Positions 50,121-59,150 of a stretch of 64,000 nucleotides of DNA are shown one piece after another. The notes beneath the pieces are model-generated. The model was not told the origin of the DNA, did not search any database, and saw only the letters and a program-made list of their open reading frames with translations. The stretch spans positions 2,604,001-2,668,000 of the forward strand of contig NZ_CP025624.1 in NCBI RefSeq assembly GCF_002874965.1, in the 5' to 3' direction. This stretch comes from Pseudomonas sp. NC02. Lineage in GTDB: Bacteria; Pseudomonadota; Gammaproteobacteria; Pseudomonadales; Pseudomonadaceae. Within the stretch, counting starts at the first letter, position 1. Each line of letters starts with the position of its first letter. The position numbers and the translations under genes are program-made.

Positions 50121-51332
50121 TTAGTCGGACAGGCGCTCGATGATCAGCGCGATGCCTTGGCCCACGCCGATGCACATGGTGCACAGGGCGTAGCGGCCGC
50201 CACGTTCCTCCAATTCATGCAGGGCGGTAGTTACCAGCCGTGCGCCGCTCATCCCCAGTGGATGGCCGAGGGCGATGGCGCCGCCGTTGGGGTTCACCCG
50301 TGGGTCGTTGTCCCCCAGGCCCAGCTCGCGCAGCACCGCCAGGCCCTGGGCGGCGAAGGCTTCGTTGAGCTCGATCACGTCCATGTCCGCCAGGCTCAGG
50401 TTGGCCAGTTCCAGCACCTTGCGGGTCGCCGGCACCGGGCCGATGCCCATGATGCGCGGTTCCACGCCGGCGGTGGCCATCGCCACCACCCGGCCGCGGG
50501 CGACCAGGCCGTGACGCTTGGCAACTTCCGCGCTGGCCAGCAGCAGGGCGCAGGCGCCGTCGTTGACCCCGGATGCATTGCCGGCTGTGATGCTGCCACC
50601 CTCGCGGAATGGCGTGCCAAGTTTCTGCAGTTGCTCAAGGGTGGTGTCGCCGCGGGGGTGTTCGTCGTGTTCCACCACCTTGGCCGGGCCTTTGCGCTGG
50701 GGGATTTCCATCGCGACGATTTCCCTCGCCAGGCGCCCGCTGGCCTGGGCGGCGGCTGCACGTTGCTGGCTGCGCAGGGCAAACGCGTCCTGGTCGGCAC
50801 GGGAGATATTGAACTGCTCGGCGACGTTTTCAGCGGTCTCCGGCATCGAGTCGATCCCGTAGGCCTTTTTCATCAGCGGGTTGACGAAGCGCCAGCCAAT
50901 GGTGGTGTCGTATAGCTGCGCATCGCGGGAAAACGCCTGTTCGGCCTTGCCCATTACCAGCGGCGCACGGGACATCGACTCCACGCCGCCTACCAACATC
51001 AAGCCGGCCTCTCCACAGCGAATCGCCCGGGCCGCGCTGCCGATGGCGTCCAGCCCCGAGCCGCACAAACGGTTGAGGGTGGTGCCCGGCACGCTCACCG
51101 GCAGCCCGGCCAGCAGCGCCGACATGCGCGCCACGTTGCGGTTGTCTTCGCCGGCCTGGTTGGCGCAGCCGTAGATCACATCGTCGACGCTGCTCCAGTC
51201 CACTTGCGGGTGGCGGCGCAGCAGTTCGCGCAGCGGCACCGCTCCGAGGTCGTCGGCGCGCACGCTGCTCAAGGCGCCGGCGTAGCGGCCGATCGGGGTG
51301 CGGACTGCGTCGATGATCAAGGCGTCATTCAT
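50121..51332 (-). CDS. paaJ: 3-oxoadipyl-CoA/3-oxo-5,6-dehydrosuberyl-CoA thiolase PaaJ
   Basis: The 403-residue thiolase has the nucleophilic Cys in [27 protein letters not shown] with the His, and [13 protein letters not shown] with the second Cys. It cleaves 3-oxo acyl-CoA intermediates of the pathway and finally gives acetyl-CoA and succinyl-CoA. Context rather than sequence distinguishes it from PcaF. The ATG overlaps the paaI stop by 8 bases. Confidence 0.95.
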   Translation of the reverse strand: MNDALIIDAVRTPIGRYAGALSSVRADDLGAVPLRELLRRHPQVDWSSVDDVIYGCANQAGEDNRNVARMSALLAGLPVSVPGTTLNRLCGSGLDAIGSAARAIRCGEAGLMLVGGVESMSRAPLVMGKAEQAFSRDAQLYDTTIGWRFVNPLMKKAYGIDSMPETAENVAEQFNISRADQDAFALRSQQRAAAAQASGRLAREIVAMEIPQRKGPAKVVEHDEHPRGDTTLEQLQKLGTPFREGGSITAGNASGVNDGACALLLASAEVAKRHGLVARGRVVAMATAGVEPRIMGIGPVPATRKVLELANLSLADMDVIELNEAFAAQGLAVLRELGLGDNDPRVNPNGGAIALGHPLGMSGARLVTTALHELEERGGRYALCTMCIGVGQGIALIIERLSD

Positions 51333-51774
51333 TCGGATTCTCCTGCGCCAGCACCGTGCCACGCACTTTGTAGGATTTGCCATGGAACAGCGCAATCAGC
51401 TGGCCCAGTTGGTTTTCGATACGGACGTCGTAGTTGCCGGTGCGACCCGAGCGGCTTTGCTCGCGGCAATCGGCACTCAAGGTGTCGCCCAGGTGGGCCG
51501 GGGCGATGTAGTCGATGCTGCAGCCCAGTGCCACGGTGGCGTCGTTGTAGCTGTTGCAGGCCAGGGCGAATGCCGAGTCCGCCAGCGCAAACAGGTAGCC
51601 GCCGTGGCAGGTGCCGTGGCCCTGGATCATGTCGGCGCGCACGCTCATGCCCAGTCGTGCGCAACCCGGCGCCACCGAGAGCAGGCGCATGCCCATGCCC
51701 TGGCTGGCGGCATCGCGGCTGAACATGGCCTGGGCGCACTGGTTGGCCAGGTTCATGGCTTCATGGTTGGTCAT
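51325..51774 (-). CDS. paaI: Hydroxyphenylacetyl-CoA thioesterase PaaI
   Basis: The 149-residue hot-dog thioesterase has [22 protein letters not shown], the PaaI signature with its catalytic Asp. It is thought to free CoA from dead-end phenylacetyl-CoA derivatives. It lies 14 bases after paaG and overlaps paaJ by 8 bases. Confidence 0.95.
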   Translation of the reverse strand: MTNHEAMNLANQCAQAMFSRDAASQGMGMRLLSVAPGCARLGMSVRADMIQGHGTCHGGYLFALADSAFALACNSYNDATVALGCSIDYIAPAHLGDTLSADCREQSRSGRTGNYDVRIENQLGQLIALFHGKSYKVRGTVLAQENPNE

Positions 51775-51788
51775 GTGGTGCGCTCCTT

Positions 51789-52580
51789 TCAGCGGCCCTT
51801 GAAGCTTGGGCTGCGTTTTTCCATGAAGGCGGCGACGCCTTCGCGGTAATCCTCGCTGCGCCCGGCCAGGCGTTGCAGGTCGCGCTCCAGCTCCAGTTGT
51901 TGGTCAAAGCTGTTGCTCAGGCTGGCGTTCAGGCTGCGCTTGATCAGCGCCAGGCCGTAGGTCGGTTGCGTGGCCAGGTGGCGGGCCAGGGTCAGGGCTT
52001 CGTTGCGCAATTCGGCGTCGTCCACGCAGCGGTAGATCAGGCCCCATTGCTCGGCCTGCTCGGCGCTCAGGCGGTTGCCCAGCAGGGCCAGCGCCTTGGC
52101 GCGGGCCATGCCCACCAGGCGCGGCAGGGTCCAGGTGCCGCCGGAATCGGGGATCAGGCCGATCTTGCAGAAGGCTTGGATGAAGTTCGCCGAGCGTGCT
52201 GCCAGCACCAGGTCGCAGGCCAGCGGGATGTTCGCGCCGGCACCGGCCGCCACGCCGTTGACCGCGCAGATCACCGGCAAAGGCAGGTCGCGCAGTTGGC
52301 GGATCAGCGGGTTGTAGAACTTCTCGATGGATTCGCCCAGGTCCGGCACCGCGCTGCCGGGTGCCACGTTGCGGTCGCTGAGGTCTTGCCCGGCGCAAAA
52401 GCCGCGGCCTTCACCGGTCAGCAGCAGCACGCGCACGTCGGGGTTTTCCTGGACTTGCTTCAACGCTTGCTGGACTTCGCCGTGCATCTGCGTGTTGAAG
52501 CTGTTGAGCTGGTCGGGGCGATTGAGGCTGAGCAGGGCGACGCCGGCCTCGATGGAAAACAGGATGTGTTCGAAGTTCAT
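51789..52580 (-). CDS. paaG: 1,2-epoxyphenylacetyl-CoA isomerase PaaG
   Basis: The 263-residue crotonase-fold enzyme isomerises the ring epoxide to oxepin-CoA. GRGFCAGQDLSDRNV, VICAVNGVAAGAGANIPLAC and KIGLIPDSGGTWTLPRL match E. coli PaaG closely, including the Asp of LSDRNV-type loops. ATG 52580. In many pseudomonads paaF precedes and paaH follows; here paaI follows directly and the promoter region precedes, so both are missing. Confidence 0.95.
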   Translation of the reverse strand: MNFEHILFSIEAGVALLSLNRPDQLNSFNTQMHGEVQQALKQVQENPDVRVLLLTGEGRGFCAGQDLSDRNVAPGSAVPDLGESIEKFYNPLIRQLRDLPLPVICAVNGVAAGAGANIPLACDLVLAARSANFIQAFCKIGLIPDSGGTWTLPRLVGMARAKALALLGNRLSAEQAEQWGLIYRCVDDAELRNEALTLARHLATQPTYGLALIKRSLNASLSNSFDQQLELERDLQRLAGRSEDYREGVAAFMEKRSPSFKGR

Positions 52581-52671
52581 GGTCGTGAGGCCCTCACGGT
52601 GCACGCTCGGCGGTCAGCCGGCTCATTATTGGATCGGCGTGGTCAGCCGGTTTTGCCGGAGTATAGCTTCA

Positions 52672-52896
52672 ACGTGATACATAAATGCAACGATAAAATT
52701 GATTTGGTGTGTCTTGTTTTGAGTTTGATGAAAATGAACTGCTCGCTGTGCTGGTCGGTAAATACCTGATAAATCCCCTGTTTTATTGGCTTTACGTCGA
52801 TTATCAGCGGCACCGTATCAAGCCACGGCGACACCTGATTCAAGCGATACGCTTTTTCAGCTTTGTGCTTGTAAAAATGATGTGATACAAAATAAG
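52672..52896. promoter_or_regulatory. paaG-paaY divergent promoter region with candidate PaaX sites
   Basis: The 361-base gap between paaG (52580, minus) and paaY (52942, plus) is AT-rich. It holds ACGTGATACATAAATGC (52672-52688), CAAGCGATACGC (52841-52852) and ATGTGATACAAAATAAG (52880-52896), which share YGATAC with the sites upstream of paaA. I infer that PaaX binds here and governs both directions. An 88-codon minus-strand open frame (52643-52909) covers the region but I do not call it a gene. Confidence 0.5.
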
Positions 52897-52941
52897 CCAA
52901 GATCGGCATCGCTTTGCGAATACGCCATAAAAGGAATCCCC

Positions 52942-53532
52942 ATGACTTGCTACAGTCTCGACGGCCTGACCCCGGTGGTCGACCCCACGGCCTACGTCCA
53001 TCCCTCGGCGGTACTGATCGGCGACGTGATCATCGGCCCCCATTGCTATGTAGGGCCGCTGGCGAGTTTGCGCGGCGACTTCGGGCGCATCGTCCTCGAA
53101 GAAGGCGCCAACCTGCAGGACACCTGTGTGATGCACGGCTTCCCGGACAGCGACACGGTGGTCGAGCGCAACGGCCATATCGGCCACGGCGCCGTGCTGC
53201 ACGGTTGCCGGATCGGCACCGATGCGCTGGTGGGCATGAATGCGGTGGTGATGGACAACGCCCGTATCGGCGCTCGCTCATTCGTCTCGGCGGCGGCGTT
53301 CGTCAAAGCCGGTTTCGAGTGCCCTGAGCAGTCGTTGGTGATGGGCGCGCCGGCCAGCGTCAAGCGCAGCCTCAGTGATGAAGAGGTGCACTGGAAACAA
53401 ACCGGCACCCGTGAATACCAGCGCCTGGCTCAGCGTTGCCTGGAGCAGATGCAGGAATGCGCACCCCTGAGCGCACCGGAAGCTGATCGCCCACGCATCA
53501 GCGACAGCGGCCTGCGGCCCAAGGGCAGATGA
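52942..53532 (+). CDS. paaY: Phenylacetic acid degradation protein PaaY (hexapeptide-repeat thioesterase)
   Basis: The 196-residue protein is a left-handed beta-helix of the gamma-carbonic-anhydrase-like family: DPTAYVHPSAVLIGDVIIG, GPLASLRGDFGRI, CVMHGFPDSDTVVERNGHIG, HGAVLHGCRIG with His ligands for metal. PaaY acts as a thioesterase that relieves toxic ring-opened CoA intermediates. AAGGAATCCCC precedes the ATG. It shares the divergent promoter with paaG and is followed by paaX after 61 bases. Confidence 0.94.
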   Translation: MTCYSLDGLTPVVDPTAYVHPSAVLIGDVIIGPHCYVGPLASLRGDFGRIVLEEGANLQDTCVMHGFPDSDTVVERNGHIGHGAVLHGCRIGTDALVGMNAVVMDNARIGARSFVSAAAFVKAGFECPEQSLVMGAPASVKRSLSDEEVHWKQTGTREYQRLAQRCLEQMQECAPLSAPEADRPRISDSGLRPKGR

Positions 53533-53593
53533 ATCGCCTGCATCCCGACGCCGCTAAAAACGGTATATTTTCTCTTTTTGCCTCGGTACGCCC

Positions 53594-54517
53594 ATGTCGT
53601 CACTGACACCCCTGAACCAACTGATTACCCGCTTCCAGGAGCAGACGCCGATTCGCGCCAGTTCCTTGATCATCACCTTGTACGGGGACGCCATCGAACC
53701 CCACGGCGGGACGGTGTGGCTGGGCAGCCTGATCCAGTTGCTCGAACCCATCGGCATCAATGAACGGCTGATCCGCACCTCGATCTTCCGCCTGACCAAG
53801 GAAGGCTGGCTGACCGCCGAAAAAGTCGGGCGCCGCAGCTACTACAGCCTGACCGGTGCCGGGCGTCGGCGTTTCGACAAGGCCTTCAAGCGGGTCTACA
53901 GCTCCAGCGTGCCGGCATGGGATGGTTCATGGTGCCTGGTGATGCTCACGCAGTTGACCCAGGACAAGCGCAAACAAGTGCGTGAAGAGCTGGAGTGGCA
54001 AGGTTTTGGTGCGATTGCCCCGACCGTGCTGGCCTGCCCACGCAGCGACCGCGCCGACGTCAACGCCACCTTGCTCGACCTCGGCGCCCAGGAAGACACC
54101 ATCGTCTTCGAAACCACCGCCCAGGATGTACTGGCCTCCAAGGCCCTGCGGGTGCAGGTGCGCGAGAGCTGGAACATCGAGGAGCTGGCGGCCCATTACA
54201 GCGAGTTCATCCAACTGTTCCGACCGCTCTGGCAAGCGCTTCGCGAGCAGGAACAGCTACAGCCTGCGGATTGTTTCCTGGCACGGGTCCTGCTTATCCA
54301 TGAGTACCGCAAACTGCTGCTGCGCGACCCGCAATTACCCGATGAATTGCTCCCCGGCGATTGGGAAGGCCGCGCCGCCCGCCAGTTGTGCCGCAATATT
54401 TACCGGTTGATCTACGCCAAGGCCGAGGAATGGCTGAACAGCGCGCTGGAAACTGCCGACGGCCCGTTGCCGGACGTTGGCGAAAGCTTTTACCGGCGGT
54501 TCGGAGGCCTGAAATAA
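53594..54517 (+). CDS. paaX: Phenylacetyl-CoA-responsive repressor PaaX
   Basis: The 307-residue protein has the PaaX N-terminal winged HTH: SSLIITLYGDAIEPHGGTVWLG, NERLIRTSIFRLTKEGWL, VGRRSYYSLTGAGRRRF. The rest is the PaaX ligand and Cas2-like region (AWDGSWCLVMLTQLTQDKR). PaaX represses paa promoters until phenylacetyl-CoA binds. Candidate sites are upstream of paaG/paaY and paaA. Confidence 0.95.
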   Translation: MSSLTPLNQLITRFQEQTPIRASSLIITLYGDAIEPHGGTVWLGSLIQLLEPIGINERLIRTSIFRLTKEGWLTAEKVGRRSYYSLTGAGRRRFDKAFKRVYSSSVPAWDGSWCLVMLTQLTQDKRKQVREELEWQGFGAIAPTVLACPRSDRADVNATLLDLGAQEDTIVFETTAQDVLASKALRVQVRESWNIEELAAHYSEFIQLFRPLWQALREQEQLQPADCFLARVLLIHEYRKLLLRDPQLPDELLPGDWEGRAARQLCRNIYRLIYAKAEEWLNSALETADGPLPDVGESFYRRFGGLK

Positions 54518-54593
54518 GGAGCGACGCTGTTCAGGAGAACGGGTGGAGTGATGTGGCGTAGAGAATAAAAATAAGCCTGCGTGAGGCCTGAAC

Positions 54594-55508
54594 ATGATGT
54601 CTTCAATTGCACAGCGCTGTGATGGGTTCGACCAATGGATCCATCAGATCAATCAGATCTGTGGCGCATTCGATGGGCAGATCCTGGGGGATGGTTTTTC
54701 CGGGCAGATCCGCGAGTACCAGAGCGGCGCGCTGAAACTCAGCTTTGTCGACGCCTGCCAGGCTCGCTTGTTTCGTACCCCCAGCCAAATCGCGGCGGGC
54801 GAGGGCGGCAAGTACTTTGCCGTGTTCCAGCTCGACGGCACGGCCGGCATGGCCCAGGGTGACAGCAAGGCGCTGTTGCGCGCCGGCGACATTACCCTGA
54901 TCGATGCGGCGCACCCCAGCGACTTCACCTACAGCGAGAATTCGCGGCAGTTGTCGTTGATCCTGCCGTCGTACCTGGTGGAGCAGACCTTGCGTTTCAA
55001 CCCGGTCAAATGCGGGCACCGGATCGAGGCGACGTCGCCGATGGCGATGCTGTCCCGGCAGCTGATTCTGGAGGCCACCCGGCAAGACAACCTGACCTTG
55101 CAGGAAAGCGAGGCGACGCTGGAGGCGATCATCAACCTGCTGCGCCCGGCGATCAGCCAGGCGGGCGAGGGCAGCGACGCCCATGAGCGAGTGTTCCGCA
55201 AGACGCTGGAGTGTATTGACCAGCACATTCGCTCCGAAGAGCTGTGCCCCGAGTGGCTGGCGCGGGAGGTGGGGATGTCGGTGCGCGGGCTGTACCGGAT
55301 CTTTGCCCGCAAGGGCCTGGTGGTGGCGCGGTACATCAAGAACCGACGGCTGGATTTGTGTGCTGAATCCCTGCGCCAATCCAGGGTGGAGGAAAAGCTT
55401 TCGGTGCTGGGGTACTCGTGGGGGTTTTCGGATTCGAGTTATTTTTCGACGGCGTTCAAGTCACGGTTTGGCATTGCGCCGGGTGAGTACCGCAAACAAC
55501 ACGCCTGA
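54594..55508 (+). CDS. feaR: AraC-family regulator FeaR (aromatic amine catabolism)
   Basis: The 304-residue protein has an N-terminal sensory domain and a C-terminal AraC double HTH: CPEWLAREVGMSVRGLYRIF, then VLGYSWGFSDSSYFSTAFK and RFGIAPGEYRK. The layout and the neighbouring aromatic amine dehydrogenase genes fit FeaR, which activates genes for tyramine and phenylethylamine use. Two adjacent ATGs (54594, 54597) are possible starts, with GAGG upstream. Confidence 0.85.
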   Translation: MMSSIAQRCDGFDQWIHQINQICGAFDGQILGDGFSGQIREYQSGALKLSFVDACQARLFRTPSQIAAGEGGKYFAVFQLDGTAGMAQGDSKALLRAGDITLIDAAHPSDFTYSENSRQLSLILPSYLVEQTLRFNPVKCGHRIEATSPMAMLSRQLILEATRQDNLTLQESEATLEAIINLLRPAISQAGEGSDAHERVFRKTLECIDQHIRSEELCPEWLAREVGMSVRGLYRIFARKGLVVARYIKNRRLDLCAESLRQSRVEEKLSVLGYSWGFSDSSYFSTAFKSRFGIAPGEYRKQHA

Positions 55509-55529
55509 TCAGGGGATACGCCGATCAAA

Positions 55530-55623
55530 AATGTGGGAGCGGGCTTGCTCGCGAATGCGGTGGTTCAGTTGATGCATTGGGTGACTGACACACCGCATTC
55601 GCGAGCAAGCCCGCTCCCACATT
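55530..55623. repeat. REPIN, spacer family 1
   Basis: Inverted arms around GGAGCGGGCTTGCTCGCGAA. The spacer (GCGGTGGTTCAGTTGATGCA ... ACACACCGC) matches that at 4951 and 682. It lies between convergent feaR and the cytochrome c gene. Confidence 0.9.
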
Positions 55624-55638
55624 TGGATCGCGTTTCGT

Positions 55639-56160
55639 TCAGTTGGGCATTCCATCTTCAATCGCAATCCCTTGCGCCCGCATTTCCTTGATCAACCCCG
55701 CCCTTGTGCCCGGCAGATTGAGCATTGCTTTGTGCCGTAACTCAGTCACTTCCGCAGCGCTATAGGGCTTGTAATCCACCGGCGTACTCTTGCCCGCCAT
55801 CCCGTCCGGGCGCATCAGCCAGTTCAGCAAATCCGCCAGTTGCCCATCGTTCAGCGCCGACTGCGACATCCCCGGCACCCGTACCAAAAACTCCCGCCCG
55901 CCTGGCACCTTCAGAAAGTTGCCGACAAACCCGGTCATCCTCGGTGTGTCGTTCGCCGCCGAGCCCATGCCGCTGCCCAGATGGCAGCCGGCACACTGCA
56001 GCTGATAGTTGGTCGCCACGCTGTACCCGGCCTGGGCGATCGGCGTTTGCGGCGACTCATTGCCCGGTGCGTGCTTCTGGTTTGGATTGGGAATGGCCCG
56101 AGCCTGGGCGAGCGGGGTGGCGAAGACACACATCAAGCTCAGCAAAAACAACGTACGCAT
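55639..56160 (-). CDS. Periplasmic c-type cytochrome of the aromatic amine dehydrogenase operon
   Basis: The 173-residue protein has a signal peptide (MRTLFLLSLMCVFATPLAQA) and one haem site, CAGCH in NYQLQCAGCHLGSGMG, with Met candidates in the GMGSAANDTPRMTGFVG and VPGMSQSAL regions. It probably takes electrons from the TTQ dehydrogenase or passes them to the terminal oxidase, a role filled by azurin in some species. Start ATG 56160. A REP element lies between it and aauA. Confidence 0.87.
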   Translation of the reverse strand: MRTLFLLSLMCVFATPLAQARAIPNPNQKHAPGNESPQTPIAQAGYSVATNYQLQCAGCHLGSGMGSAANDTPRMTGFVGNFLKVPGGREFLVRVPGMSQSALNDGQLADLLNWLMRPDGMAGKSTPVDYKPYSAAEVTELRHKAMLNLPGTRAGLIKEMRAQGIAIEDGMPN

Positions 56161-56181
56161 GACAAGCCTCTTGCACTGACC

Positions 56182-56276
56182 TGTGGCGAGGGCGCTTGCT
56201 CCCGTTGGGCTGTGCTGCGGCCCCAAGATCTCTGGGAGCGCTTCGCACTCCAACGGGAGCAAGCTCCCTCGCCACA
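56182..56276. repeat. REPIN-like element of a second REP class
   Basis: Arms 56182-56208 (TGTGGCGAGGGCGCTTGCTC then CCGTTGG) and 56250-56276 (its complement with two or three mismatches) flank a spacer with GCTGCGGCCCC. The core GCTTGCTCCCGTTGG differs from the GGGCTTGCTCGCGAA class. It lies inside the aau operon, between aauA and the cytochrome c gene. Confidence 0.85.
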
Positions 56277-56284
56277 AGGGTGAG

Positions 56285-56806
56285 TTAAACCGCGACGCCG
56301 CGAATGATCGAGACCGTGCAGTGGTAGATGTGGGATTTGGCCGCCAGGCACCAGTTCACATCGTTGTTGTTGAACGGCCGGTATGCCGGTTCCTCACTGT
56401 CGTTACGCGTGCACGCGCACTGGGCGCAGCTTTGCTTACCGCAGCAGTCGTTATAGGAAATGATGTAGTCCTTGCCATCCGCCGGGTTGCGGCAGGTGCC
56501 GATCCAGGTCACCTGGGACGCCTCGGTGCCCGGTGGGCAGGAGGTCACCGAGCCGCCACAGCAACTGCACAGGAAACCGTCGATGGAGCAGTAGCGCCAG
56601 TAGTCGCAACTGTTCGGGTCGCCCGGGTCACCGGCTTTCGGGTTATCGGCAGCCAGCGCCTTGCTGGTGCGGTCCAGGGGCAGCAGCAGGGGCAACGCGG
56701 CGCCCGCGACCATCAGCGAACCCATACGGGCCAACAGTTTGCGTCGCGACGTGGTGTCGGCCAGGCGACGGGTCGAGCGCTCGAATAACAGATCCAGCAA
56801 TTTCAT
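56285..56806 (-). CDS. aauA: Aromatic amine dehydrogenase light (TTQ) subunit
   Basis: The 173-residue protein has a long twin-arginine leader (TTSRRKLLARMGSLMVAGAA) for folded export. The mature part is rich in Cys (FLCSCCGG, CCGKQSCAQCACT) as expected for a six-disulfide subunit. The two Trp that form tryptophan tryptophylquinone are W101 (VTWIGTC) and W152 (NDVNWC), and the catalytic Asp (D120) and Thr (T164) fall at the places expected from Alcaligenes AADH. It oxidises primary arylalkylamines to aldehydes and ammonia in the periplasm. Confidence 0.95.
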   Translation of the reverse strand: MKLLDLLFERSTRRLADTTSRRKLLARMGSLMVAGAALPLLLPLDRTSKALAADNPKAGDPGDPNSCDYWRYCSIDGFLCSCCGGSVTSCPPGTEASQVTWIGTCRNPADGKDYIISYNDCCGKQSCAQCACTRNDSEEPAYRPFNNNDVNWCLAAKSHIYHCTVSIIRGVAV

Positions 56807-56825
56807 GAGAGTCTCCCTGCCTTAA

Positions 56826-57446
56826 TCAGTGGCTATGGCCGTGGCTGTGGTCGTGGGGCTGCGGCTGGCTGTTGAGGTATTCCTGCAGCGTCGCGCTTTT
56901 CAGGTGTTCGACTTCGAACAGGCTGTCCAGGTGCTCGCGGGAATTGACCAGGCCCTTGGCGCGCAAGGTGCCGCTCTTGTCGATCAGCGCGGCATACGGC
57001 AGCTTGCCGATCTGGTAGGTCATGCCGACTTCCGGGCCGACCACGTAGGTGACGTCGTCCAGCTTGTGTTCGGTGATCAGCGCGTGCTGGGCTTCCATGT
57101 CGCCGTCGCTGATAAACACCACATCGAGTCGGTCAGCCTGTTCCCTGGCGATGGACTTGATCGCCGGCAACAGGGATTTGCAGATCGGGCAGGTGGGCGA
57201 GAGGAAGAACAGCAACTGGTTCTTCTCACCGGCATAGCCGAAGTTCACCGGGCGGCCTTTACGGTCGGAAGCGGTGACTTGCGGGGCCGGCTCATTCACC
57301 GCCACGCCCTTGTCGACCATCAGTGCGCCGGCCGGGGCGATGCGCCCGTGCAGCACACCAATCTGGCGCACCAGGCCCATCACGGCAAACGCCAGCGCCA
57401 GCAGCAGTACCCACAGCAGTACGTTGGAAACAATAAGGCCTTCCAT
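56826..57446 (-). CDS. mauD: MauD-like thioredoxin for TTQ subunit maturation
   Basis: The 206-residue protein has an N-terminal membrane anchor (about 5-25) and a periplasmic thioredoxin domain with LFFLSPTCPICKSLLPAI (active-site CPIC). MauD is needed for disulfide formation in the TTQ light chain. The C-terminus ends HDHSHGHSH, a His-rich tail that may bind metal. It lies 19 bases upstream of aauA. Confidence 0.92.
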   Translation of the reverse strand: MEGLIVSNVLLWVLLLALAFAVMGLVRQIGVLHGRIAPAGALMVDKGVAVNEPAPQVTASDRKGRPVNFGYAGEKNQLLFFLSPTCPICKSLLPAIKSIAREQADRLDVVFISDGDMEAQHALITEHKLDDVTYVVGPEVGMTYQIGKLPYAALIDKSGTLRAKGLVNSREHLDSLFEVEHLKSATLQEYLNSQPQPHDHSHGHSH

Positions 57447-57449
57447 TGA

Positions 57450-57989
57450 TCACCTACCAATCAGTTTGAGCAGAAGAGGGGAGTTCGCCAGCAGGCCATC
57501 GGCTGCGGCGTAAATCAGCAGCGCGACGGCGCTGGCGGCGACGGTGACGAAGCCGTCGAAAAAACCCAGGTCACGGGCAATCGGCAGCACGCTGGCCAGC
57601 AGGGCCACGGCCACCAGTGCGCCGTTGCGCAACAGCAGGATCGGCCGCAACGGCTGCGCCTGGTCGGGGCCTGCGCAGCCGCAGTCGATGTCCCGGCGGC
57701 CGCGCCACAGGTTGATGCCAATGGCGGCGGCGTACAGTGCAATCAGGCCGGCGGCGCCGAGGGCGGCCCAGGAACGGCTGGCCGGCATCAGCAGGGCAAA
57801 GGCAATCACCAGTTCCAGCACCGGGATTACCCGGGCGGCGGGGCGAGTCACTGCCTCTGGCAGCAACTGGTAATCGGCCAGTTGCCGGGCGAAGCGTGCC
57901 GGTGCGCGCAACTTGTGGGTCGCGGCACTGGCCAGCAACACCGCGATGGCGAGGGCGCTGGCAATGATGAAGATCGGGTCGATATGCAT
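57450..57989 (-). CDS. mauE: MauE-like membrane protein for TTQ subunit maturation
   Basis: The 179-residue protein has about four to five membrane helices and the DCGCAG motif after the third, typical of MauE/DoxX-like proteins that work with MauD on disulfides. It stands between aauB and mauD with gaps of 12 and 3 bases. Confidence 0.92.
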   Translation of the reverse strand: MHIDPIFIIASALAIAVLLASAATHKLRAPARFARQLADYQLLPEAVTRPAARVIPVLELVIAFALLMPASRSWAALGAAGLIALYAAAIGINLWRGRRDIDCGCAGPDQAQPLRPILLLRNGALVAVALLASVLPIARDLGFFDGFVTVAASAVALLIYAAADGLLANSPLLLKLIGR

Positions 57990-58001
57990 GGCCGAACCTC
58001 T

Positions 58002-59150
58002 TTAGTAGCTCATGATCTGGGTCGCGGTCTTCGCTACCTTGGCCATGCTACCGGTGAGTTTATTGGTCTTGAGGTCGAAGATCTGCAAGCCGCCTTCGAC
58101 GTCGGCGCCCAGCAACAGGGGCTTGTCGTCGCCGGTGGCCTGCATGCTCCAGACCGGGGTCGGGGCTTCCAGGGTGGCTATCTTCTTCATGGTCTTGAGG
58201 TCGTAGGCCCAGATGATGGTGCTCGGGTCTTCCCACTTCATCGGCTCGTGGTTGTCGTGCATCAGCACGTACATGCGGTTGAGTTTCGGTGCCACGGCCA
58301 TCAACTGCCAGCCACCCGGGGCCCAGCCGGTTTTCTTTTCCGCGTCGGTGGTGAGTGACCAGGACGGCAGGATTTTCGGCTCATCGCCGGAGAAATCTAC
58401 TGGGCGGATGGTGCCGGTGGTGGTGGTGAAGTAGTAGGTGTCGCCCACGTTCACCGCGCGTTCGTTGAGCTTCTCGGCGTTGGGGTCGAAGAAGTGCGTG
58501 CGGTTGCGCGAGGTTTCCTGGCCCTGCTCGTTCAGCGTCACCACTTGCAGGCTGCCGTCGCCGCACAGGGAGGCGAAGCGGCGAGTGCCGACCGGGTAAT
58601 TGAGTACGCAGCCCGGGATCGCGATTTCGGCGGTGACGGAGCGGGACTGGGTGTCGACCACGGTCACCGAGGTGGAGGGTGTGAAGTTGTAGACGTAGAC
58701 GAAGCGGTCATCGCCGCTGGTCTTCAGCCCATAGCGCTGGGTCAGGGATTCGGCGCGTTTGTTCGGGATCAGCACTTCCCAGGCGGGCGACAGGCTGGAG
58801 CTGTCCCAGGCGGTGAGCACATCGGTGCGATCGCCCCGGGTGCCGCGGGAATAGTAGATGTCGGCGCTGTACAGGGTCTTCTGGTCGTGGCTCAGGGCCG
58901 AGGGCGCGGCGAAGCCGGTGGGGACCATGCCGAGGACGCGCTTCTTGTCGGGATCTACCACGGTGACGCGGCCGACCACGAAGCTTTCGAATTCGACGTC
59001 TACCACGAATGCGCGGTGGGCTTCCGGTGGAAAGGCCAGGGTAGTCTGGCCGATGGTGTCTGGCGGTAAATCCGCCCGGGCGCTGTTCAAGCCGAGTACA
59101 AGCAGGCCCAGACCCAGCGCTGACTGTACGTTGATCCTGTTGCTTCGCAT
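58002..59150 (-). CDS. aauB: Aromatic amine dehydrogenase heavy (beta-propeller) subunit
   Basis: The 382-residue protein has a signal peptide (to about NSARA) and repeated propeller blades such as FVVGRVTVVDPDKKRVLGMV, SVTVVDTQSRSVTAEIAIPG and IIWAYDLKTMKKIATLEAP. It is the larger subunit of the TTQ-dependent dehydrogenase. ATG 59150 is preceded by GGGAGTG; a GTG at 59159 is also in frame. First gene of aauB-mauE-mauD-aauA-cytochrome c. Confidence 0.94.
   Translation of the reverse strand: MRSNRINVQSALGLGLLVLGLNSARADLPPDTIGQTTLAFPPEAHRAFVVDVEFESFVVGRVTVVDPDKKRVLGMVPTGFAAPSALSHDQKTLYSADIYYSRGTRGDRTDVLTAWDSSSLSPAWEVLIPNKRAESLTQRYGLKTSGDDRFVYVYNFTPSTSVTVVDTQSRSVTAEIAIPGCVLNYPVGTRRFASLCGDGSLQVVTLNEQGQETSRNRTHFFDPNAEKLNERAVNVGDTYYFTTTTGTIRPVDFSGDEPKILPSWSLTTDAEKKTGWAPGGWQLMAVAPKLNRMYVLMHDNHEPMKWEDPSTIIWAYDLKTMKKIATLEAPTPVWSMQATGDDKPLLLGADVEGGLQIFDLKTNKLTGSMAKVAKTATQIMSY

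Noticed and set aside
50121..51332. Beta-ketoadipyl-CoA thiolase PcaF of the protocatechuate pathway
   Set aside because: Family features do not separate PcaF from PaaJ, but it overlaps paaI by 8 bases and is part of paaGIJK, so PaaJ is the better call.
52643..52909. 88-codon open frame on the minus strand in the paaG-paaY gap
   Set aside because: It covers an AT-rich divergent promoter region with candidate PaaX sites, has no convincing ribosome-binding site and matches no family I know. A true small gene cannot be fully excluded.
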